DNA of 64,000 bases, from contig NC_079885.1 in NCBI RefSeq assembly GCF_029227915.1, forward strand, positions 29,267,001 to 29,331,000, in the 5' to 3' direction. This DNA is from Hydractinia symbiolongicarpus. Taxonomy: Eukaryota; Cnidaria; Hydrozoa; Anthoathecata; Hydractiniidae. The notes below the pieces were generated by a model. It was not told the DNA's origin and ran no database searches. It saw nothing but the letters and a program-made list of their open reading frames with translations. The position numbers and the translations under genes are program-made. Of this stretch, positions 36,388-50,760 are shown piece by piece (the first letter of the stretch is position 1; every line of letters begins with the position of its first letter).

Positions 36388-39300
36388 ATTATTATTTCAC
36401 CACTAAAGCCCATGAGACTTATAGTTTTTAAAAATGTTTTCATTTTTGATGAGACGCTGAATAAAAGAAGTTTAATCGCCGGTAAACGACAACCCGCCAT
36501 TTCCCGTAAACCCCGGACTCGGCCCGTATAGTCAAAAGTATACAAAGAAAGTACCCAGGGAGTAAACTCATTTCCCGAACGATTTTTTAAATTATTTTTT
36601 CACCACTACAACGCATGAGACTTGTAGTTTCCAAAAATGTTTTCATTTTTGATGAGACGCTTAATGAAAGAGGTTTAATCGCCGGCAAACGAAATCCCGC
36701 GATTTCCCGTAAATCCGGGGCTTGGCCCGTATAGTCGAATGTATACAAAGAAAGTACCCAGGGAGTAAACTCATTTCCCGAACGATTTTTTAAATTTTTT
36801 TTCACCACTAAAACGCATGAGACTTGTAGTTTTCAAAAATGTTTTCATTTTTGATGAGACGCTGAATAAAAGAAGTTTAATCGCCGGCAAACGAAAACCC
36901 GCCATTTCCCGTAAGCCCAGGACTCGGCCCGCATAGTCAAAATTATACAAAGAAAGTACCCAGGGAGTAAACTCATTTCCCGAACGATTTTTTAAATTAT
37001 TTTTTCACCACTAAAACGCATGAGACTTGAAGTTTTCAAAAATGTTTTCATTTTTGATGGGACGCTGAATAAAAGAAGTTTAATCGCCGGCAAACGAAAA
37101 CCTGCGATTTCCCGTAAATCCCGGACTCGGCCCGTATAGTCAAAAGCATACAAAGAAAGTACCCAGGGTGTAAACTCATTTCCCGAACGATTTTTTAAAT
37201 TATTATTTCACCACTAAAGCCCATGAGACTTGTAGTTTTTAAAAATGTTTTCATTTTTGATGAGACGCTGAATAAAAGAAGTTTAAACGCAGGCAAACGA
37301 AAACCCGCGACTTCCCGTAAATCCCGGACTCGGTCCGTATAGTCAAAAGTATACAAAGAAAGTACCCAGGGAGTAAACTCATTTCCCGAACGATTTTTTA
37401 AATTATTTTTTCACCACTAAAACGCATGAGACTTGTAGTTTTCAAAAATGTTTTCATTTTTGATGAGACGCTTAATGAAAGAGGTTTAATCGCCGGCAAA
37501 CGAAATCCTGCGATTTCCCGTAAATCCCGGGCTTGGCCCGTATAGTCGAATGTATAAAAAGAAAGTACCCAGGGAGTAAACTCATTTCCCGAACGATTTT
37601 TTAAATTATTTTTTCACCACTAAAACGCATAAGACTTGTAGTTTTCAAAAATGTTTTCATTTTTGATGAGACGCTTAATGAAAGAAGTTTAATCGCCGGC
37701 AAACGAAAACCCGCGATTTCCCGTAAATCCGGGGCTTGGCCCGTATAGTCGAATGTATACAAAGAAAGTACCCTGTGAGTAAACTCATTTCCCGAACGAT
37801 TTTTTAAATTATTTTTTCACCACTAAAACGCATGAGACTTGTAGTTTTCAGAAATGTTTTCATTTTTGATGAGACGCTTAATGAAAGTGGTTTAATCGCC
37901 GGCAAACGAAAACCCGCGATTTGCCGTAAATCCCGGACTCGGCCCGTATAGTCAAAAGTATACAAGGAAAGTAACCAGTAAGTAAACTCATTTACCGTAC
38001 GAATTTTTAAATTATTTTTTCACCACTAAAACGCATGAGACTTGTAGTTTTCAAAAATGACTTCATTTTTGATGAGACGCTTAATGAAAGTGGTTTAATC
38101 GCCGGCAAACGAAAACCCGCGATTTCCCGTAAATCCCGGTCTTGGCCGCATAGTCGAATGTATACAAAGAAATTACCCTGTGAGTAAACTCATTTCCAAA
38201 ACGATTTTTTAAATTATCTTTTCACCACTAAAACGCTTGAGACTTGCAGTTTTCAAAAATGTTTTCATTTTTGATGAGACGCTGAATAAAAGAAGTTTAA
38301 TCGCCGGCAAACGAAAACCCGCCATTTTCCGTAATCCCCGCACTCGGCCCGCATAGTCAAAAGCATACAAAGAAAATACCCAGGGAGTAAACTCATTTCC
38401 CGAACGATTTTTTAAATTATTTTTTCACCACTAAAACGCATGAGACTTGTAGTTTTCAAAAATGTTTTCATTTTTGATGAGACGCTGAATAAAAGAAGTT
38501 TAATCGCCGGCAAACGAAAACCCGCCATTTCCTGTAATCCCCGGACTCGGCCCGTATAGTCAAAAGTATACAAAGAAAGTACCCAGGGAGTAAACTCATT
38601 TCCCGAACGATTTTTTAAATTATTTTTTCACCACTACCACGCATGAGACTTATAGTTTTTAAAAATGTTTTCATTTTTGATGAGACGCTGAATAAAAGAA
38701 GTTTAATCGCCGGTAAACGAAAACCCGCCATTTCCCGTAAACCCCGGACTCGGCCCGTATAGTCAAAAGTATACAAAGAAAGTACCCAGGGAGTAAACTC
38801 ATTTCCCGAACGATTTTTTAAATTATTTTTTCACCACTACAACGCATGAGACTTGTAGTTTTCAAAAATGTTTTCATTTTTGATGAGACGCTTAATGAAA
38901 GAGGTTTAATGGCCGGCAAACGAAATCCCGCGATTTCCCGTAAATCCGGGGCTTGGCCCGTATAGTCGAATGTATACAAAGAAAGTACCCAGGGAGTAAA
39001 CTCATTTCCCGAACGATTTTTTAAATTTTTTTTCACCACTAAAACGCATGAGACTTGTAGTTTTCAAAAATGTTTTCATTTTTGATGAGACGCTGAATAA
39101 AAGAAGTTTACTCGCCGGCAAACGAAAACCCGCCATTTCCCGTAAGCCCAGGACTCGGCCCGCATAGTCAAAATTATACAAAGAAAGTACCCAGGGAGTA
39201 AACTCATTTCCCGAACGATTTTTTAAATTATTTTTTCACCACTAAAACGCATGAGACTTGAAGTTTTCAAAAATGTTTTCATTTTTGATGGGACGCTGAA

Positions 39301-39470
39301 TAAAAGAAGTTTAATCGCCGGCAAACGAAAACCTGCGATTTCCCGTAAATCCCGGACTCGGCCCGTATAGTCAAAAGCATACAAAGAAAGTACCCAGGGT
39401 GTAAACTCATTTCCCGAACGATTTTTTAAATTATTATTTCACCACTAAAGCCCATGAGACTTATAGTTTT
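36388..39470. repeat. Block C, copy 1 (~3.1 kb, ~15 monomers)
   Basis: Matches 43283-46365 at offset 6895. Shared marks include CGGTAAACGACAACCCG, GTAAGCCCAGGACTCGG, AAACGCAGGCAAACG, the GGTCTTGGCCGC monomer (38138/45033), and CCCGCACTCGG near 38338/45233. Internally, 36590-37160 also repeats at offset 2231 (11 monomers). Confidence 0.85.
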
Positions 39471-40325
39471 TAAAAATGTTTTCATTTTTGATGAGACGCT
39501 GAATAAAAGAAGTTTAATCGCCAGTAAACGAAAACCCGCCATTTCCTGTAAACCCACGGACTCGGCCCGTATAGTCAAAAGTATACAAAGAAAGTACCCA
39601 GGGAGTAAACTCATTTTCCGAACGATTTTTTAAATTATTTTTTCACCACTACAACGCATGAGACTTGTAGTTTTTAAAAATGTTTTCATTTTTGATGAGA
39701 CGCTGAATAAAAGAAGTTTAATCGCCGGCAAACGAAAACCCGCCATTTCCTGTAAACCCCGGACTCGGCCCGTATAGTCAAAAGTATACAAAGAAAGTAC
39801 CCAGGGAGTAAACTCATTTCCCGAACGATTTTTTAAATTATTTTTTCACCACTACAACGCATGAGACTTGTAGTTTTCAAAAATGTTTTCATTTTTGAAG
39901 AGACGCTGAATAAAAGAAGTTTAATCGCCCTAAAACGAAAATCCGCGATTTCCGTAAATCCTGGACTCGGCCCGTATAGTCCAAAGTATACAAAGAAAGT
40001 ACCGAGGGAGTAAACTCATTTCCCGAACGATTTTTTAAATTATTTTTTCACCACTAAAACGCATGAGACTTGTAGTTTTCAAAAATGTTTTCATTTTTGA
40101 TGAGACGCTTAATGAAAGAGGTTTAATCGCCGGCAAACGAAATCCCGCGATTTTCCGTAAATCCCGGGCTTGGCCCGTATAGTCGAATGTATAAAAAGAA
40201 AGTACCCAGGGAGTAAACTCATTTCCCGAACGATTTTTTAAATTATTTTTTCACCACTAAAACGCATAAGACTTGTAGTTTTTAAAAATGTTTTCATTTT
40301 TGATGAGACGCTGAATAAAAGAAGT
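39294..40325. repeat. Block D, copy 1 (5 monomers)
   Basis: Recurs at about 47000-48030 (offset 7705-7706; the one-base step is an extra base at about 39555 in ACCCACGGACTC), and again inside the second 5071-bp copy. Diagnostic marks are TTTTTGAAGAGACGC, CGCCCTAAAACGAAAATCC, and a one-base shortened GATTTCCGTAAATC. Confidence 0.82.
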
Positions 40326-40934
40326 TCAATCGCCGGCAAACGAAAACCCGCGATTTGCCGTAAATCCCGGACTCGGCCCGTATAGTCAAAAGTATACAAG
40401 GAAAGTAACCAGTAAGTAAACTCATTTCCCGTACGAATTTTTAAATTATTTTTTCACCACTAAAACGCATGAGACTTGTAGTTTTCAAAAATGATTTCAT
40501 TTTTGATGAGACGCTTAATGAAAGTGGTTTAATCGCCGGCAAACGAAAACCCGCGATTTCCCGTAAATCCCGGTCTTGGCCGCATAGTCGAATGTATACA
40601 AAGAAATTACCCTGTGAGTAAACTCATTTCCAAAACGATTTTTTAAATTATCTTTTCTCCACTAAAACGCTTGAGACTTGCAGTTTTCAAAAATGTTTTC
40701 ATTTTTGATGAGACGCTGAATAAAAGAAGTTTAATCGCCGGCAAACGAAAACCCGCCATTTCCCGTAATCCCTGGACTCGGCCCGCATAGTCAAAAGCAT
40801 ACAAAGAAAGTACCCAGGGAGTAAACTCATTTCCCGAACGATTTTTTAAATTATTTTTTCACCACTAAAACGCATGAGACTTAAAGTTTTCAAAAATGTT
40901 TTCATTTTTGATGGGACGCTGAATAAAAGAAGTT

Positions 40935-42758
40935 TAATCGCCGGCAAACGAAAACCTGCGATTTTCCGTAAATCCCGGACTCGGCCCGTATAGTCAAAAG
41001 CATACAAAGAAAGTACCCAGGGTGTAAACTCATTTCCCGAACGATTTTTTAAATTATTATTTCACCACTAAAGCCCATGAGACTTGTAGTTTTTAAAAAT
41101 GTTTTCATTTTTGATGAGACGCTGAATAAAAGAAGTTTAAACGCCGGCAAACGAAAACCCGCGACTTCCCGTAAATCCCGGACTCGGCCCGTATAGTCAA
41201 AAGTATACAAAGAAAGTACCCAGGGAGTAAACTCATTTCCCGAACGATTTTTTAAAATATTCTTTCACCACTAAAACGCATGAGACTTGTAGTTTTCAAA
41301 AATGTTTTCATTTTGGATGAGACGCTGAATAAAAGAAGTTTAATCGCCGGCAAACGAAAACCTGCGATTTCCCGTAAATCCCGGACTCGGCCCGTATAGT
41401 CAAAAGTATACAAAGAAAGTACCCGGGGTGTAAACTCATTTCCCGAACGATTTTTTAAATTATTATTTCACCACTAAAGCCCATGAGACTTATAGTTTTT
41501 AAAAATGTTTTCATTTTTGATGAGACGCTGAATAAAAGAAGTTTAATCGCCGGTAAACGACAACCCGCCATTTCCCGTAAACCCCGGACTCGGCCCGTAA
41601 AGTCAAAAGTATACAAAGAAAGTACCCAGGGAGTAAACTCATTTCCCGAACGATTTTTTAAATTATTTTTTCACCACTACAACGCATGAGACTTGTAGTT
41701 TTCAAAAATGTTTTCATTTTTGATGAGACGCTTAATGAAAGAGGTTTAATCGCCGGCAAACGAAATCCCGCGATTTCCCGTAAATCCGGGCTTGGCCCGT
41801 ATAGTCGAATGTATACAAAGAAAGTACCCAGGGAGTAAACTCATTTCCCGAACGATTTTTTAAATTTTTTTTCACCACTAAAACGCATGAGACTTGTAGT
41901 TTTCAAAAATGTTTTCATTTTTGATGAGACGCTGAATAAAAGAAGTTTAATCGCCGGCAAACGAAAACCCGCCATTTCCCGTAAGCCCAGGACTCGGCCC
42001 GCATAGTCAAAATTATACAAAGAAAGTACCCAGGGAGTAAACTCATTTCCCGAACGATTTTTTAAATTATTTTTTCACCACTAAAACGCATGAGACTTGA
42101 AGTTTTCAAAAATGTTTTCATTTTTGATGGGACGCTGAATAAAAGAAGTTTAATCGCCGGCAAACGAAAACCTGCGATTTCCCGTAAATCCCGGACTCGG
42201 CCCGTATAGTCAAAAGCATACAAAGAAAGTACCCAGGGTGTAAACTCATTTCCCGAACGATTTTTTAAATTATTATTTCACCACTAAAGCCCATGAGACT
42301 TGTAGTTTTTAAAAATGTTTTCATTTTTGATGAGACGCTGAATAAAAGAAGTTTAAACGCAGGCAAACGAAAACCCGCGACTTCCCGTAAATCCCGGACT
42401 CGGTCCGTATAGTCAAAAGTATACCAAAAATTACCCAGGGAGTAAACTCATTTCCCGAACGATTTTTTAAATTATTTTTTCACCACTAAAACGCATGAGA
42501 CTTGTAGTTTTCAAAAATGTTTTCATTTTTGATGAGACGCTTAATGAAAGAGGTTTAATCGCCGGCAAACGAAATCCCGCGATTTCCCGTAAATCCCGGG
42601 CTTGGCCCGTATAGTCGAATGTATAAAAAGAAAGTACCCAGGGAGTAAACTCATTTCCCGAACGATTTTTTAAATTATTTTTTCACCACTAAAACGCATG
42701 AGACTTGTAGTTTTCAAAAATGTTTTCATTTTTGATGAGACGCTTAATGAAAGAAGTT
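40935..42758. repeat. 1824-bp 9-mer HOR (right domain), copy 1
   Basis: The start is marked by CCTGCGATTTTCCG at about 40955, repeated at 42779. Shared marks are AAATATTCTTTCACC, CCCGGGGTGTAAAC and CCGTAAAGTCAAAAG. Private indels include a lost G near 41788 (TCCGGGCTTGG) and ATACCAAAAATTACCC near 42421. Confidence 0.87.
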
Positions 42759-44582
42759 TAATCGCCGGCAAACGAAAACCTGCGATTTTCCGTAAATCCC
42801 GGACTCGGCCCGTATAGTCAAAAGCATACAAAGAAAGTACCCAGGGTGTAAACTCATTTCCCGAACGATTTTTTAAAGTATTATTTCACCACTAAAGCCC
42901 ATGAGACTTGTAGTTTTTAAAAATGTTTTCATTTTTGATGAGACGCTGAATAAAAGAAGTTTAAACGCCGGCAAACGAAAACCCGCGACTTCCCGTAAAT
43001 CCCGGACTCGGCCCGTATAGTCAAAAGTATACAAAGAAAGTACCCAGGGAGTAAACTCATTTCCCGAACGATTTTTTAAAATATTCTTTCACCACTAAAA
43101 CGCATGAGACTTGTAGTTTTCAAAAATGTTTTCATTTTTGATGAGACGCTGAATAAAAGAAGTTTAATCGCCGGCAAACGAAAACCTGCGATTTCCCGTA
43201 AATCCCGGACTCGGCCCGTATAGTCAAAAGTATACAAAGAAAGTACCCGGGGTGTAAACTCATTTCCCGAACGATTTTTTAAATTATTATTTCACCACTA
43301 AAGCCCATGAGACTTATAGTTTTTAAAAATGTTTTCATTTTTGATGAGACGCTGAATAAAAGAAGTTTAATCGCCGGTAAACGACAACCCGCCATTTCCC
43401 GTAAACCCCGGACTCGGCCCGTAAAGTCAAAAGTATACAAAGAAAGTACCCAGGGAGTAAACTCATTTCCCGAACGATTTTTTAAATTATTTTTTCACCA
43501 CTACAACGCATGAGACTTGTAGTTTCCAAAAATGTTTTCATTTTTGATGAGACGCTTAATGAAAGAGGTTTAATCGCCGGCAAACGAAATCCCGCGATTT
43601 CCCGTAAATCCAGGGCTTGGCCCGTATAGTTGAATGTATACAAAGAAAGTACCCAGGGAGTAAACTCATTTCCCGAACGATTTTTTAAATTTTTTTTCAC
43701 CACTAAAACGCATGAGACTTGTAGTTTTCAAAAATGTTTTCATTTTTGATGAGACGCTGAATAAAAGAAGTTTAATCGCCGGCAAACGAAAACCCGCCAT
43801 TTCCCGTAAGCCCAGGACTCGGCCCGCATAGTCAAAATTATACAAAGAAAGTACCCAGGGAGTAAACTCATTTCCCGAACGATTTTTTAAATTATTTTTT
43901 CACCACTAAAACGCATGAGACTTGAAGTTTTCAAAAATGTTTTCATTTTTGATGGGACGCTGAATAAAAGAAGTTTAATCGCCGGCAAACGAAAACCTGC
44001 GATTTCCCGTAAATCCCGGACTCGGCCCGTATAGTCAAAAGCATACAAAGAAAGTACCCAGGGTGTAAACTCATTTCCCGAACGATTTTTTAAATTATTA
44101 TTTCACCACTAAAGCCCATGAGACTTGTAGTTTTTAAAAATGTTTTCATTTTTGATGAGACGCTGAATAAAAGAAGTTTAAACGCAGGCAAACGAAAACC
44201 CGCGACTTCCCGTAAATCCCGGACTCGGTCCGTATAGTCAAAAGTATACAAAGAAAGTACCCAGGGAGTAAACTCATTTCCCGAACGATTTTTTAAATTA
44301 TTTTTTCACCACTAAAACGCATGAGACTTGTAGTTTTCAAAAATGTTTTCATTTTTGATGAGACGCTTAATGAAAGAGGTTTAATCGCCGGCAAACGAAA
44401 TCCCGCGATTTCCCGTAAATCCCGGGCTTGGCCCGTATAGTCGAATGTATAAAAAGAAAGTACCCAGGGAGTAAACTCATTTCCCGAACGATTTTTTAAA
44501 TTATTTTTTCACCACTAAAACGCATGAGACTTGTAGTTTTCAAAAATGTTTTCATTTTTGATGAGACGCTTAATGAAAGAAG
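42759..44582. repeat. 1824-bp 9-mer HOR (right domain), copy 2
   Basis: Directly follows copy 1 at offset 1824. It differs by GTTGAATG at about 43629, where copy 1 has GTCGAATG, and by a standard ATACAAAGAAAG at 44245. Its right two-thirds overlaps Block C copy 2, because the 1824-bp duplication and the offset-6895 duplication share monomers. Confidence 0.87.
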
Positions 44583-46365
44583 TTTAATCGCCGGCAAACG
44601 AAAACCCGCGATTTCCCGTAAATCCGGGGCTTGGCCCGTATAGTCGAATGTATACAAAGAAAGTACCCTGTGAGTAAACTCATTTCCGGAACGATTTTTT
44701 AAATTATTTTTTCACCACTAAAACGCATGAGACTTGTAGTTTTCAGAAATGTTTTCATTTTTGATGAGACGCTTAATGAAAGTGGTTTAATCGCCGGCAA
44801 ACGAAAACCCGCGATTTGCCGTAAATCCCGGACTCGGCCCGTATAGTCAAAAGTATACAAGGAAAGTAACCAGTAAGTAAACTCATTTCCCGTACGAATT
44901 TTTAAATTATTTTTTCACCACTAAAACGCATGAGACTTGTAGTTTTCAAAAATGATTTCATTTTTGATGAGACGCTTAATGAAAGTGGTTTAATCGCCGG
45001 CAAACGAAAACCCGCGATTTCCCGTAAATCCCGGTCTTGGCCGCATAGTCGAATGTATACGAAGAAATTACCCTGTGAGTAAACTCATTTCCAAAACGAT
45101 TTTTTAAATTATCTTTTCACCACTAAAACGCTTGAGACTTGCAGTTTTCAAAAATGTTTTCATTTTTGATGAGACGCTGAATAAAAGAAGTTTAATCGCC
45201 GGCAAACGAAAACCCGCCATTTTCCGTAATCCCCGCACTCGGCCCGCATAGTCAAAAGCATACAAAGAAAGTACCCAGGGAGTAAACTCATTTCCCGAAC
45301 GATTTTTTAAATTATTTTTTCACCACTAAAACGCATGAGACTTGTAGTTTTCAAAAATGTTTTCATTTTTGATGAGACGCTGAATAAAAGAAGTTTAATC
45401 GCCGGCAAACGAAAACCCGCCATTTCCTGTAAACCCCGGACTCGGCCCGTATAGTCAAAAGTATACAAAGAAAGTACCCAGGGAGTAAACTCATTTCCCG
45501 AACGATTTTTTAAATTATTTTTTCACCACTACAACGCATGAGACTTATAGTTTTTAAAAATGTTTTCATTTTTGATGAGACGCTGAATAAAAGAAGTTTA
45601 ATCGCCGGTAAACGAAAACCCGCCATTTCCCGTAAACCCCGGACTCGGCCCGTATAGTCAAAAGTATACAAAGAAAGTACCCAGGGAGTAAACTCATTTC
45701 CCGAACGATTTTTTAAATTATTTTTTCACCACTACAACGCATGAGACTTGTAGTTTTCAAAACTGTTTTCATTTTTGATGAGACGCTTAATGAAAGAGGT
45801 TTAATCGCCGGCAAACGAAATCCCGCGATTTCCCGTAAATCCGGGGCTTGGCCCGTATAGTCGAATGTATACAAAGAAAGTACCCAGGGAGTAAACTCAT
45901 TTCCCGAACGATTTTTTAAATTTTTTTTCACCACTAAAACGCATGAGACTTGTAGTTTTCAAAAATGTTTTCATTTTTGATGAGACGCTGAATAAAAGAA
46001 GTTTAATCGCCGGCAAACGAAAACCCGCCATTTCCCGTAAGCCCAGGACTCGGCCCGCATAGTCAAAATTATACAAAGAAAGTACCCAGGGAGTAAACTC
46101 ATTTCCCGAACGATTTTTTAAATTATTTTTTCACCACTAAAACGCATGAGACTTGAAGTTTTCAAAAATGTTTTCATTTTTGATGGGACGCTGAATAAAA
46201 GAAGTTTAATCGCCGGCAAACGAAAACCTGCGATTTCCCGTAAATCCCGGACTCGGCCCGTATAGTCAAAAGCATACAAAGAAAGTACCCAGGGTGTAAA
46301 CTCATTTCCCGAACGATTTTTTAAATTATTATTTCACCACTAAAGCCCATGAGACTTGTAGTTTT
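43283..46365. repeat. Block C, copy 2
   Basis: Second copy of 36388-39470 at offset 6895. It ends where copy 1 switches to CGCCAGTAAACG and this copy continues with AAACGCAGGCAAACG. The last part forms the beginning of the 5071-bp HOR. Confidence 0.84.
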
Positions 46366-49300
46366 TAAAAATGTTTTCATTTTTGATGAGACGCTGAATA
46401 AAAGAAGTTTAAACGCAGGCAAACGAAAACCCGCGACTTCCCGTAAATCCCGGACTCGGTCCGTATAGTCAAAAGTATACAAAAAAGTACCCAGGGAGTA
46501 AACTCATTTCCCGAACGATTTTTTAAATTATTTTTTCACCACTAAAACGCATGAGACTTGTAGTTTTCAAAAATGTTTTCATTTTTGATGAGACGCTTAA
46601 TGAAAGAGGTTTAATCGCCGGCAAACGAAATCCCGCGATTTCCCGTAAATCCCGGGCTTGGCCCGTATAGTCGAATGTATAAAAAGAAAGTACCCAGGGA
46701 GTAAACTCATTTCCCGAACGATTTTTTAAATTATTTTTTCACCACTAAAACGCATGAGACTTGTAGTTTTTAAAAATGTTTTCATTTTTGATGAGACGCT
46801 GAATAAAAGAAGTTTAATCGCCAGTAAACGAAAACCTGCGATTTCCCGTAAATCCCGGACTCGGCCCGTATAGTCAAAAGCATACAAAGAAAGTACCCAG
46901 GGTGTAAACTCATTTCCCGAACGATTTTTTAAATTATTATTTCACCACTAAAGCCCATGAGACTTATAGTTTTTAAAAATGTTTTCATTTTTGATGAGAC
47001 GCTGAATAAAAGAAGTTTAATCGCCGGCAAACGAAAACCTGCGATTTCCCGTAAATCCCGGACTCGGCCCGTATAGTCAAAAGCATACAAAGAAAGTACC
47101 CAGGGTGTAAACTCATTTCCCGAACGATTTTTTAAATTATTATTTCACCACTAAAGCCCATGAGACTTATAGTTTTTAAAAATGTTTTCATTTTTGATGA
47201 GACGCTGAATAAAAGAAGTTTAATCGCCAGTAAACGAAAACCCACCATTTCCCGTAAACCCCGGACTCGGCCCGTATAGTCAAAAGTATACAAAGAAAGT
47301 ACCCAGGGAGTAAACTCATTTTCCGAACGATTTTTTAAATTATTTTTTCACCACTACAACGCATGAGACTTGTAGTTTTTAAAAATGTTTTCATTTTTGA
47401 TGAGACGCTGAATAAAAGAAGTTTAATCGCCGGCAAACGAAAACCCGCCATTTCCTGTAAACCCCGGACTCGGCCCGTATAGTCAAAAGTATACAAAGAA
47501 AGTACCCAGGGAGTAAACTCATTTCCCGAACGATTTTTTAAATTATTTTTTCACCACTACAACGCATGAGACTTGTAGTTTTCAAAAATGTTTTCATTTT
47601 TGAAGAGACGCTGAATAAAAGAAGTTTAATCGCCCTAAAACGAAAATCCGCGATTTCCGTAAATCCTGGACTCGGCCCGTATAGTCCAAAGTATACAAAG
47701 AAAGTACTGAGGGAGTAAACTCATTTCCCGAACGATTTTTTAAATTATTTTTTCACCACTAAAACGCATGAGACTTGTAGTTTTCAAAAATGTTTTCATT
47801 TTTGATGAGACGCTTAATGAAAGAGGTTTAATCGCCGGCAAACGAAATCCCGCGATTTTCCGTAAATCCCGGGCTTGGCCCGTATAGTCGAATGTATAAA
47901 AAGAAAGTACCCAGGGAGTAAACTCATTTCCCGAACGATTTTTTAAATTATTTTTTCACCACTAAAACGCATAAGACTTGTAGTTTTTAAAAATGTTTTC
48001 ATTTTTGATGAGACGCTGAATAAAAGAAGTTTAAACGCCGGCAAACGAAAACCCGCGACTTCCCGTAAATCCCGGACTCGGCCCGTATAGTCAAAAGTAT
48101 ACAAAGAAAGTACCCAGGGAGTAAATTCATTTCCCGAACGATTTTTTAAAATATTCTTTCACCACTAAAACGCATGAGACTTGTAGTTTTTAAAAATGTT
48201 TTCATTTTTGATGAGACGCTGAATAAAAGAAGTTTAATCGCCGGCAAACGAAAACCCGCGATTTGCCGTAAATCCCGGACTCGGCCCGTATAGTCAAAAG
48301 TATACAAGGAAAGTACCCGGGGTGTAAACTCATTTCCCGAACGATTTTTTAAATTTTTTTTCACCACTAAAACGCATGAGACTTGTAGTTTTCAAAAATG
48401 ATTTCATTTTTGATGAGACGCTTAATGAAAGTAGTTTAATCGCCGGCAAACGAAAACCCGCGATTTCCCGTAAATCCCGGGCTTGGCCCGTATAGTCGAA
48501 TGTATACAAAGAAAGTACCCTGTGAGTAAACTCATTTCCAGAACAATTTTTTAAATTATTTTTTCACCACTAAAACGCATAAGACTTGTAGTTTTTAAAA
48601 ATTTTTTCATTTTTGATGAGACGCTGAATAAAAGAAGTTTAATAGCCGGCAAACGAAAACCCGCGATTTCCCGTAAATCCCGGGCTTGGCCCGTATAGTC
48701 GAATGTATACAAAGAAAGTACCCTGTGAGTAAACTCATTTCCAGAACAATTTTTTAAATTATTTTTTCACCACTAAAACGCATAAGACTTGTAGTTTTCA
48801 AAAATGTTTTCATTTTTGCTGAGACGCTTAATGAAAGAAGTTTAATCGCCGGCAAACGAAAACCCGCGATTTCCCGTAAATCCCGGGCTTGGCCCGTATA
48901 GTCGAATGTATACAAAGAAAGTACCCTGTGAGTAAACTCATTTCCCGAACGATTTTTTGAATTATTTTTTCACCACTAAAACGCATGAGACTTGTAGTTT
49001 TTAGAAATGTTTTCATTTTTGATGAGACGCTTAATGAAAGTGGTTTAATCGCCGGCAAACGAAAACCAGCGATTTGCCGTAAATCCCGGACTCGGCCCGT
49101 ATAGTCAAAAGTATACAAGGAAAGTAACCAGTAAGTAAACTCATTTCCCGAACGAATTTTTAAATTATTTTTTCACCACTAAAACGCATGAGACTTGTAG
49201 TTTTCAAAAATGATTTCATTTTTGATGAGACGCTTAATGAAAGTGGTTTAATCGCCGGCAAACGAAAACCCGCGATTTCCCGTAAATCCCGGTCTTGGCC

Positions 49301-50735
49301 GCATAGTCGAATGTATACAAAGAAATTACCCTGTGAGTAAACTCATTTCCAAAACGATTTTTTAAATTATCTTTTCACCACTAAAACGCTTGAGACTTGC
49401 AGTTTTCAAAAATGTTTTCATTTTTGATGAGACGCTGAATAAAAGCAGTTTAATCGCCGGCAAACGAAAACACGCCATTTCCCGTAATCCCCGGACTCGG
49501 CCCGCATAGTCAAAAGTATACAAAGAAAGTACCCAGGGAGTAAACTCATTTCCCGAACGATTTTTTAAATTATTTTTTCACCACTAAAACGCATGAGACT
49601 TAAAGTTTTTAAAAATGTTTTCATTTTTGATGGGACGCTGAATAAAAGAAGTTTAATCGCCGGCAAACGAAAACCTGCGATTTCCCGTAAATCCCGGACT
49701 CGGCCCGTATAGTCAAAAGCATACAAAGAAAGTACCCAGGGTGTAAACTCATTTCCCGAACGATTTTTTAAATTATTATTTCACCACTAAAGCCCATGAG
49801 ACTTGTAGTTTTTAAAAATGTTTTCATTTTTGATGAGACGCTGAATAAAAGAAGTTTAAACGCCAGCAAACGAAAACCCGCGACTTCCCGTAAATCCCGG
49901 ACTCGGCCCGTATAGTCAAAAGTATACAAAGAAAGTACCCAGGGAGTAAATTCATTTCCCGAACGATTTTTTAAAATATTCTTTCACCACTAAAACGCAT
50001 GAGACTTGTAGTTTTTAAAAATGTTTTCATTTTTGATGAGACGCTGAATAAAAGAAGTTTAATCGCCGGCAAACGAAAACCTGCGATTTCCCGTAAATCC
50101 CGGACTCGGCCCGTATAGTCAAAAGTATACAAAGAAAGTACCCGGGGTGTAAACTCATTTCCCGAACGATTTTTTAAATTTTTTTTTTCACCACTAAAAC
50201 GCATGAGACTTGTAGTTTTCAAAAATGTTTTCATTCTTGATGAGACGCTTAATGAAAGAGGTTTAATCGCCGGCAAACGAAAACCCGCGATTTCCCGTAA
50301 ATCCCGGGCTTGGCCCGTATAGTCGAATGTATACAAAGAAAGTACCCTGTGAGTAAACTCATTTCCAGAACAATTTTTTAAATTATTTTTTCACCACTAA
50401 AACGCATAAGACTTGTAGTTTTTAAAAATTTTTTCATTTTTGATGAGACGCTGAATAAAAGAAGTTTAATAGCCGGCAAACGAAAACCCGCGATTTCCCG
50501 TAAATCCCGGGCTTGGCCCGTATAGTCAAAAGTATACAAAGAAAGTACCCAGGGAGTAAACTCATTTCCCGAACGATTTTTTAAATTATTTTTTCACCAC
50601 TAAAACGCATGAGACTTGTAGTTTTCAAGAATGTTTTCATTTTTGATGAGACGCGGAATAAAAGAAGTTTAATCGCCGGCAAACGAAAACCCGCGATTTC
50701 CCGTAAATCCCGGACTCGGCCCGTATAGTCAAAAG
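45690..50735. repeat. 5071-bp 25-mer HOR, copy 1
   Basis: Every base is matched at offset 5071 from about 45690 to 50735. A private mark, CAAAACTGTTTTC at 45757, recurs at 50828. By eye I found only five substitutions (47244/52315, 47896/52967, 49068/54139, 49205/54276, 50428/55499), about 99.9% identity. It contains internal monomer doublets at 46.82-47.23 kb and 48.47-48.88 kb, so older small duplications were carried along. Confidence 0.94.
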
Positions 50736-50760
50736 CATACAAAGAAAGTACCCAGGGTGT

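Noticed and set aside
49971-50336. Minus-strand open frames of 60-121 codons (for example the 121-codon frame here and at 55042 and 61063) as protein genes
   Set aside because: They recur at the monomer period with the same peptide, have no recognisable domain, and shift frame between monomers because 203 is not divisible by 3. The 121-codon cases are two monomers brought into frame by T-run indels.
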